NCBI GenBank assembly: GCA_021734725.1
Contig: JAIPIM010000009.1
Location: forward strand, 1 to 28,170
DNA length: 28,170 nucleotides
From: Minisyncoccota bacterium
GTDB lineage: Bacteria > Verrucomicrobiota > Lentisphaeria > Oligosphaerales > MVZH01
Reading direction: 5' to 3'
Part shown: piece after piece, positions 23,972 through 28,170 of the stretch
Layout of the letters: each line of letters opens with the position of its first letter
Position numbering within the stretch: position 1 is the first letter of the stretch
Notes under the pieces: model-generated
The model's database searches: none
Seen by the model: the letters and a program-made list of their open reading frames with translations, nothing else
Told to the model about the DNA's origin: nothing
Translations under genes and position numbers: made by a program

Positions 23972-25006
23972 TCAGTGACAGTAGTTGAGCGAAAACGGTG
24001 TTTGGTTGACAACGACCGCGCGCATTGTTATGAGCAGTTTTCTCATGACGGCGCACCGGGCGGACATGGGCGGTTTGCCTTTTTCGGTCATTCGTTTCTT
24101 AAGTGCGGCCAGGGCCGGTATCCTGTTACCGGCTGCGATGGACGCCATATACAGTGCCTGGCGCAGTTTGGCCGGTCCTCTTCGGGTAATGTGTGTGCCG
24201 CCCCTGACACTGGTGCCGGATTCCCGTATCCTGGGAGCAAGCCCAGCATAGCTTCCGAGCGAACGGGACCGTCTGAAGTTCGCCATTGGGCCACATTCAG
24301 CCAAGACGGTAACTGCGGTGATGAAGCCGACTCCGGGGATGGATTGCATCAGCTTGATGTCTTTTCTCAGATCGGCATGCTCGTCAGTCCAGGCACGCAG
24401 TGCTTTGTCGATTTTGCTCAACGCTTTTTCCAGGTTGCAGACGACGCTTCTCTGTATGGTGGCGACAGTAGAACCGGCAGCCATTTCCGTGAGACGCATG
24501 CGGGCTGCGGCCAAGTCGCTGACAAGAGCGTCACGAAGACGGTTACGTTCCCGAAGTTCCCGGTAGTGAGACGGCATGGCGGGTTTCGGATCAGGCATGC
24601 GCTCGGCACCGTACCGCGCCAGCACCGCAGCGTCGATCGCGTCGGTCTTGTTCCGCAACTTCAGGCTCCTTGCATAGTCCCGGATCGCCCGTGCATCATC
24701 AATGACCGGCCGCAGAGCGGCATTTTTATCGGTGAGCATGGTCGCCAGTTCGATCGAATAACGGCCGGTTGCTTCCATAACGCATCGCAGGACCGTCGAT
24801 CTTCCTGTCCTCCTGGCACTGGCCCACGCCAGCATCTCGTCGACGCCCTGCGACGTTCTCTCGAACGTTCCCGTCGGGATGTCACGGATGTCACGGGCCG
24901 GCTGGCCGCAGGCGACCGGCAGATGAATACCGACATCAAACGTGGCTTTTGCCACATCGATGCCCAGCCAGGCGGTTTGTGGCGCAGGTGGTTCGTTTGT
25001 TTGCAT
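23972..25006 (-). CDS. IS110-family transposase (DEDD recombinase)
   Basis: 344 residues from the ATG at 25006, chosen for a clear AAGGAG at 25014-25019 with 7-base spacing. The frame is open 117 codons further upstream, but that stretch is the structured leader and does not look coding. The N-terminal RuvC-like DEDD domain shows LGIDVAKATFDV (Asp17), VMEATGRY (Glu78) and NKTDAIDAAVLARY (Asp122, Asp125). A coiled region (about 150-205) leads to the C-terminal Transposase_20 domain: IPGVGFITAVTVLAECG (223-239), SLGSYAGLAPR, ESGTSVRGG with candidate catalytic Ser263/Ser266, and RRGPAKLRQALYMAS. Length and motif order are complete, so it may be active. Enzymes of this family insert and excise DNA guided by a bridge RNA encoded in the element's non-coding end. 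Confidence 0.92.
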   Translation of the reverse strand: MQTNEPPAPQTAWLGIDVAKATFDVGIHLPVACGQPARDIRDIPTGTFERTSQGVDEMLAWASARRTGRSTVLRCVMEATGRYSIELATMLTDKNAALRPVIDDARAIRDYARSLKLRNKTDAIDAAVLARYGAERMPDPKPAMPSHYRELRERNRLRDALVSDLAAARMRLTEMAAGSTVATIQRSVVCNLEKALSKIDKALRAWTDEHADLRKDIKLMQSIPGVGFITAVTVLAECGPMANFRRSRSLGSYAGLAPRIRESGTSVRGGTHITRRGPAKLRQALYMASIAAGNRIPALAALKKRMTEKGKPPMSARCAVMRKLLITMRAVVVNQTPFSLNYCH

Positions 25007-25223
25007 TTCCAAGCTCCTTGTCTTAAGTTGATTGGAGTGCCCGTCCGACCACTCTTGCATCACATGCGGGTTTCGTACCCGGGATGGCTGTACGGTCTTC
25101 CGACGGAGCACGGTAGCGGGAGACGGCGAAATCTTTGTGACGGGCTTGCCGCAAGCGGTGCCCTCGACACAAAAACGCTCGTCTCCCGCGATTCTTTCCG
25201 CCGTGGTTTCGACGGCAAGAATC
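25007..25223 (-). ncRNA. Candidate bridge RNA in the IS110 leader
   Basis: On the transposase strand, two bulged hairpins lie upstream of the start. The first pairs GATTCTT/AAGAATC (25190-25196 with 25217-25223) and GCCGT/ACGGC around a 7-base loop, with a 3-base bulge. The second pairs GCGGGAGACG (25116-25125) with CGTCTCCCGC (25180-25189), then after a large internal loop TTTGTG/CACAAA, then GGGC/GCCC. Stems with large internal loops just upstream of the transposase match the known layout of IS110-group bridge RNAs, whose internal loops hold target and donor guides. No guide was matched here, and the RNA ends are unknown. Confidence 0.45.
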
Positions 25224-25358
25224 GTTTCTACCATAACCCCAAGCTGACGACTCTCCGACTGCTGCCTCCGCTCCGACGAGTATGGAGACCCATTCTCGCG
25301 GAGGCGCATTCGTCCAGAGTGACGACAAAGGTGAACATACAAGACTCGAAGGCTCAAA

Positions 25359-25393
25359 GCACGTTATTGTGCGTGTCCGCTTTTTTTGCGGAC
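25359..25393. repeat. Two adjacent small hairpins next to the IS left end
   Basis: GCAC/GTGC encloses six bases at 25359-25372, and GTCCGC/GCGGAC encloses seven T at 25375-25393. The T run is in the loop rather than after the stem, so this is not a standard intrinsic terminator. It may be host intergenic sequence or part of the element end. Confidence 0.5.
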
Positions 25394-25414
25394 CTTGCCG
25401 CGTGGTGTCATCAG

Positions 25415-25435
25415 TAACGCGGTCCTCCGGGCCGC
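25415..25435 (+). repeat. Dispersed repeat core, single copy
   Basis: TAAC followed by GCGGTCCTCCGGGCCGC (25419-25435). The usual upstream GCGCCGGATTG is missing and replaced by unrelated sequence. GCGCGGGCCTGG at about 25456 resembles the GGCCTGGAG part of the family at 5538. A matching CGCGGGCCTGGAG lies beyond the tandem array near 25798. Confidence 0.7.
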
Positions 25436-25480
25436 CCGTGTTATGTCGGTAAAGCGCGGGCCTGGCACCCCCTGGTACTT

Positions 25481-25770
25481 GTGTGTGAGTGTGTGAGTGT
25501 GTGGGTGCGATGCACTCCCATACCCACGAACCCCCAAACTGCCATACTGCGCTGTACGTGTGGGTGTGTGGGTGCGATGCACTCCCATACTCACAAACCC
25601 CCAAACTCCCATACTGCGCTGTACGTGTGGGTGTGTGAGTGCGATGCACTCCCATACTCACGAACTCCCAAACTCCCATACTGCGCTGTACGTGTGGGTG
25701 TGTGGGTGCGATGCACTCCCATACCCACGAACTCCCAAACTCCCATACTGCGCTGTACGTGTGGGTGACT
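25481..25770 (+). repeat. Tandem array of a 67-bp unit (about four copies)
   Basis: GCGATGCACTCCCATAC starts at 25507, 25574, 25641 and 25708, exactly 67 bases apart, and CTGCGCTGTACGTGTGGGTG recurs with the same period. A fifth copy is only partial. The units differ at a few bases. Each holds arms GTGGGT and ACCCAC (GTGAGT and ACTCAC in unit 3) flanking 15 bases. Because 67 is not a multiple of 3, the open frames here cycle and are not genes. There are no unique spacers, so it is not CRISPR. Confidence 0.9.
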
Positions 25771-25983
25771 TATCCCCATACTGCGATGGCGAACCACGCG
25801 GGCCTGGAGCCGTGCGGTACCAGGGCTGTTTCTTTCTATGGGATTGAGTGCCTACCACGAAGAGTGGCACGGGGCGGTCCGCACAGTGAGCCATCTCGGC
25901 TGGGGACCATCCGAGCCACTTAAGGTTCTTGCATGACTGAGAATGAAACAGTGCTGCCGCGCTGCTGGGGTTCAGAGCTTGGC
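25771..25983. other. Non-coding stretch, nothing recognised
   Basis: It joins the tandem array to the end of the isomerase-like gene. Apart from CGCGGGCCTGGAG near 25798, which recalls the dispersed repeat, I see no gene, RNA or clear terminator. Confidence 0.5.
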
Positions 25984-26778
25984 TTATTGTGCTTCCTGTT
26001 GGTAGCGTTTGAGGGTTGCCAGTTCGCGCGGGAGGTGGGTTTCGTAGGGTTCCCAGTTGATCCATTCGCCGCTGATGTATCCGCTGTAGTCCGCGTCAAG
26101 CAGCAGTTCGATTGTCCGTTTGTGATCGATTTCGCCTTCGCCGATGGGGACCAGTTTGACGTTTTCGCCTACGCCGTCGTGTGCGTGCACGTGACGTATC
26201 CACTGTTGCAGACAGGAAAAACTTTCGTCGATTGTTGCTTCGTGGGTGCGGACGGGATGCATGATATCCCAGTTGCAGGCGATTGCTGGATGGCTGACTC
26301 GCGACAGGACAGCTGCGACGTTCTTTGGGTCGCACCATGCATCGTGGGTTTCCATGCACAGCGTGACACCACGTTCAGCGGCGTGGTCGGCAACTTTCCC
26401 CAGGCTTTTTGCGACGAGGTCAATGGCCTGTTCCCGGTCGAGTCCTTCACCGAGGATGCCTCCGAAGACCCGCATGCGCGAGACCTCGAGGTCACCGGCG
26501 AGATCGATGCGTTCATGGGTTTGTTCAATCACGTCGTCTGTCTGTGCCGGGTCCGCATACCGTAAAGAGGTTGCCAGGCAGCACATGTGTATTCCACTGC
26601 GCAGCACGTTATCGCGAATGGCTATGCGGCGCGCGGGCGTGGCTTCGACTTCCACCCCGTGTCGATGACCGCTGTCAAGCCTGGGTTCAATGCCGTCGTA
26701 TCCGTAGCGCCGTGCTGTTTTCAGGACCTCCTGCAAGTCCAGGGTCGGTGTCGAAAATGTCATGAACGAATACTTCAT
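25984..26778 (-). CDS. Sugar phosphate isomerase/epimerase (xylose isomerase-like TIM barrel)
   Basis: 264 residues from the ATG at 26778, supported by GGAG 6 bases upstream; longer starts are possible but would add non-homologous residues. The first strand KYSFMTFST and YGYDGIEPRLD (26-35) fit the AP endonuclease family 2 / xylose isomerase-like barrel. Likely metal ligands are Glu143 (LCMETHDAW), Asp171 (CNWDIMH), a His in HVHAHDG (197-202) and Glu238 (ISGEWINWEP), in the expected order and spacing. Enzymes of this type interconvert ketoses and aldoses or epimerise sugars; many are intracellular partners of carbohydrate degradation. No signal peptide. It is the only gene on its strand here, separated from OsmC by a repeat-rich gap. 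The exact substrate cannot be told. Confidence 0.85.
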   Translation of the reverse strand: MKYSFMTFSTPTLDLQEVLKTARRYGYDGIEPRLDSGHRHGVEVEATPARRIAIRDNVLRSGIHMCCLATSLRYADPAQTDDVIEQTHERIDLAGDLEVSRMRVFGGILGEGLDREQAIDLVAKSLGKVADHAAERGVTLCMETHDAWCDPKNVAAVLSRVSHPAIACNWDIMHPVRTHEATIDESFSCLQQWIRHVHAHDGVGENVKLVPIGEGEIDHKRTIELLLDADYSGYISGEWINWEPYETHLPRELATLKRYQQEAQ

Positions 26779-27218
26779 GGTCTGCTCCATATTCAGTGTA
26801 GGGTGAACGCTTCCATGCCTGTCGGCAATCGAGTGTGTGGCCGTGATGCTCAAAAAATAACGCGTAATGCCGAGGGTGCAACGGCATGTGGACGGGAGCC
26901 TTATCTGGTTAATCCATCAATCTCAAAGGCTCAAAGGCTTGAAGAACGATAGCCTATTGGTCTTTGGCCTTGGTTGCGGCCCTGAGGACCGCATTACTGG
27001 CCGGCGCACAAGTAAAGCGGGTCTCCAGCCCCGCACATGCGCCGGGGTTGCAGCCCACGGATCGGTGGCAACGCTGACACCGGCCGGCTCCAGCCCCGCA
27101 CATGCGCCGGGGTTGCAGCCCTGAGGACCGCATTACTTGAATTTCCCTTGGGGTAATTCTGAACGTCCTCTTGAACCGTCAGAGCTCTACGCCGTGGTAT
27201 CCGTCGGTATGATTCGTC
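26779..27218. other. Gene-free gap with inverted repeats
   Basis: No gene is seen. The gap holds CTCAAAGG direct repeats near 26920-26937 and the inverted composite repeat described separately. The promoter of the isomerase-like gene should lie in its left part; no clear -35/-10 pair was recognised. Confidence 0.6.
26976..27131 (-). repeat. Composite dispersed repeat, inverted, with nested hairpin
   Basis: On the minus strand the cores GCGGTCCTCAGGGCCGC (26976-26992) and GCGGTCCTCAGGGCTGC (27115-27131) flank two copies of a GCGGGGCTGGAG module. CCGGCGCA (27001-27008) pairs with TGCGCCGG (27038-27045), and inside it GCGGG (27017-27021) pairs with CCCGC (27030-27034). The same arms occur at 5524-5568, so the hairpin is a conserved part of the element. 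Confidence 0.8.
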
Positions 27219-27647
27219 TCATTCCAGCAGGGTGGCATGCAGTGTGATTTCCGGGCCTGCCAGGGCTTTGGAGACCGGGCATCCTTCCTTTGCCATGGTG
27301 GCGTGTTTTTGGAAAGTGTCTTCGTCGATGTTCGGAATGCGGGCTTTGGTTTTCAGGTCAATACGATTGATCTCGAAACCGTCGTCAACCGCCACCAAGC
27401 TTACGTTAGCGGACGTTTCGATGCTGTCCGGTGTGTAGCCGGCCTCTCCGAGCAGGTGCGACAGGGCCATTGAGAAACAGCCGGCGTGCGCGGCCCCGAT
27501 CAATTCTTCGGGGTTGGTACCGGTTCCTTCTTCAAAGCGAGATTTGAAGGAGTATTGGCCTTCGAATGCGCCGCTTCCGAGCTTCATTGTTCCGGTTCCC
27601 TGCTGAAGGTTTCCTTTCCATACGGCACTTGCACTTCGTGTTGTCAT
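27219..27647 (-). CDS. osmC: OsmC-family peroxiredoxin
   Basis: 142 residues, a normal length for OsmC. The start at 27647 follows a near-perfect AAAGGAGG (27653-27660). The frame stays open upstream through repeat DNA that is not coding. The two redox cysteines are Cys57 in HAGCFSMAL and Cys123 in EGCPVSKAL; NPEELIGAAHAGCFSMALSH (45-64) is the family hallmark. OsmC reduces organic hydroperoxides and is induced by osmotic or oxidative stress in other bacteria. It is cytoplasmic and has no signal peptide. A 30-bp dyad sits directly upstream (27669-27698), so transcription probably starts between the repeat and the gene, or the dyad ends transcription from the glycosylase gene behind it. OsmC proper and the close relative Ohr are hard to separate; the motifs favour OsmC. 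Confidence 0.92.
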   Translation of the reverse strand: MTTRSASAVWKGNLQQGTGTMKLGSGAFEGQYSFKSRFEEGTGTNPEELIGAAHAGCFSMALSHLLGEAGYTPDSIETSANVSLVAVDDGFEINRIDLKTKARIPNIDEDTFQKHATMAKEGCPVSKALAGPEITLHATLLE

Positions 27648-27668
27648 GATGACCTCCTTTTTCAAATA

Positions 27669-27698
27669 GACTCTTGCGAAATAGCCTTCGCGCGAGTC
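27669..27698 (+). repeat. 30-bp dispersed dyad, copy 3
   Basis: GACTCTTGCGAAATAGCC followed by TTCGCGCGAGTC. It lies between the OsmC ribosome site and the end of the glycosylase gene. It is nearly identical to the inverted copy at 18061 and shares the stem with 5074. Confidence 0.85.
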
Positions 27699-27705
27699 GA
27701 TCGTG

Positions 27706-27783
27706 GTTCTTAGTTCTTGGTTCAAAAACGACGAACTAAGAACTAAGAACGAGAATTGCGGGAAACGACATGTCGCAATTCTC
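27706..27783. repeat. Two strong hairpins overlapping the glycosylase 3' end
   Basis: Hairpin one has 18-base arms (27706-27723 with 27733-27750) built from GTTCTTAGTTC words with one G-T wobble and a 9-base loop. Hairpin two has GAGAATTGCG (27751-27760) pairing perfectly with CGCAATTCTC (27774-27783). The first contains the glycosylase stop codon; the second encodes its last residues. Related sequence at 5386-5458 shows this is a dispersed element. Confidence 0.8.
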
Positions 27784-28170
27784 TCAGTTTCTCGAAGTCG
27801 GCACGAATTCCGTCGGCCGGCAGCGGAAACCGCATGGCTGCCGCGGGATGATACGTGATCATATACTGTACTCCATCCTTCTCGAAAATGTTGCCGTGGG
27901 TTTGGGCAAGCTTGATATTTGTTTCCAGGCTCTGTTGTGCCGCCGCCCTGCCCAGCAGTACAACTAATGTCGGTTTTATACAGGCGATTTGTTTTGTCAG
28001 CCACCGATCTCGACAAACGGCCAACTCCAACGGCTTGGGATCCCGGTTGTTCGGTGGTCGGCACTTGACGCTGCTGGTTATGAACAGCTGGTTCCGTGAC
28101 ATGCCGCAACCCCTGAGTACATCATCCAGAAAAGCCCCGGCTTGACCGCGGAACGGTTGTCCCTGAATGT
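27743..28170 (-). CDS. Family 4 uracil-DNA glycosylase, C-terminal part (cut by window end)
   Basis: The frame is open to the window end, giving about 142 visible residues; the ATG at 28102 is internal. GQPFRGQAGAFLDDVL matches the uracil-pocket region of family 4 enzymes, followed by FITSSVKCRPPNNRDP and a Cys 16 residues later (AVCRDRW). These two Cys are the second pair of iron-sulfur ligands; the first pair and the GEAPG motif lie outside. LVVLLGRAAAQ and ITYHPAAAMRFP complete the family pattern. The enzyme removes uracil from DNA in base excision repair. The last dozen residues and the stop are encoded in a dispersed hairpin repeat, so the C-terminal tail may be recent. Confidence 0.9.
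   Translation of the reverse strand, partial: IQGQPFRGQAGAFLDDVLRGCGMSRNQLFITSSVKCRPPNNRDPKPLELAVCRDRWLTKQIACIKPTLVVLLGRAAAQQSLETNIKLAQTHGNIFEKDGVQYMITYHPAAAMRFPLPADGIRADFEKLRELRHVVSRNSRS

Larger units (their letters stand above)
23930..25345 (-). mobile_element. IS110-family insertion element (ends approximate)
   Basis: A complete IS110-type transposase with long non-coding sequence on its 5' side and a short 3' side gives about 1.4 kb, a normal size for this family. IS110 elements usually lack clear terminal inverted repeats and target duplications, so I could not fix the ends. The right end lies between the stop at 23914 and 23972. The left end is probably before about 25345, because GGCTCAAAG beyond that point resembles intergenic sequence at 26926. 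Confidence 0.65.

Noticed and set aside
25007..25357. 117-codon N-terminal extension of the IS110 transposase
   Set aside because: The AAGGAG site and conserved length support the start at 25006; the extension is the hairpin-rich leader.
25375..25393. Intrinsic terminator
   Set aside because: The T run is in the loop, not after the stem, on either strand.
23957..25417. 486-codon plus-strand open frame across the insertion element
   Set aside because: It is antisense to a transposase with complete catalytic motifs and has no family signature.
25481..25770. Possible CRISPR array
   Set aside because: The 67-bp units are contiguous and nearly identical throughout, with no unique spacers and no cas genes nearby.
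25481..25847. Overlapping open frames with CTPI/HSHTHE-type repeats on both strands
   Set aside because: They are translations of the 67-bp tandem repeat; the period shifts the frame each unit, and no ribosome site or homology supports a gene.
27648..28109. Long N-terminal extension of OsmC
   Set aside because: It crosses dispersed repeats and runs opposite-frame through the glycosylase gene; AAAGGAGG marks the true start.

Overview
The window is a GC-rich chromosomal segment of a bacterium that most resembles the PVC superphylum, probably a Lentisphaerota- or Kiritimatiellota-like polysaccharide degrader. The reasons are indirect: long secreted lyases and hydrolases packed head to tail, a short pseudopilin of the FTLIELLVVIAIIGILASMLLPAL type, and many hairpin-forming dispersed repeats between genes. 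No 16S rRNA or other strong taxonomic marker is present, so this is inference.

Region 1 (1-23914) is a co-directional plus-strand polysaccharide-degradation cluster. In order it holds: a glycosidase-like protein cut by the window start; a heparinase II/III-like lipoprotein overlapping it by 4 bases; a repeat-filled gap (5066-5726); an unassigned 627-aa protein; a secreted parallel beta-helix / PKD / pectate-lyase-3 fusion; a TolB-type propeller fused to a heparinase-like lyase; a very short pseudopilin; a third heparinase-like lyase split by a one-base frameshift in a run of seven G; a fourth heparinase-like lyase; and an unassigned 993-aa protein. Four heparinase-like alpha/alpha-toroid proteins plus a pectate-lyase-type beta-helix suggest attack on a complex uronic-acid-containing polysaccharide. 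The substrate cannot be read from sequence. No SusC/SusD pair, sulfatase, transporter or regulator is visible.

Region 2 (about 23930-25345) is an IS110-family insertion element with a complete DEDD transposase on the minus strand. The leader upstream of the transposase can fold into large bulged hairpins and is a candidate bridge RNA.

Region 3 (25415-25980) has no gene. It starts with a copy of the dispersed repeat, followed by four 67-bp tandem units whose arms show compensatory changes that preserve a hairpin.

Region 4 (25984-28170) carries housekeeping-type genes on the minus strand: a xylose-isomerase-like TIM-barrel protein, an OsmC-family peroxidase, and a family-4 uracil-DNA glycosylase cut by the window end. 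Repeats and hairpins separate them.

Two dispersed repeat families recur: a composite element with the core GCGGTCCTCCGGGCCGC, and a 30-bp dyad that twice lies exactly 8 bases after a stop codon. Both touch gene ends and may act in 3'-end formation or be REP/MITE-like.
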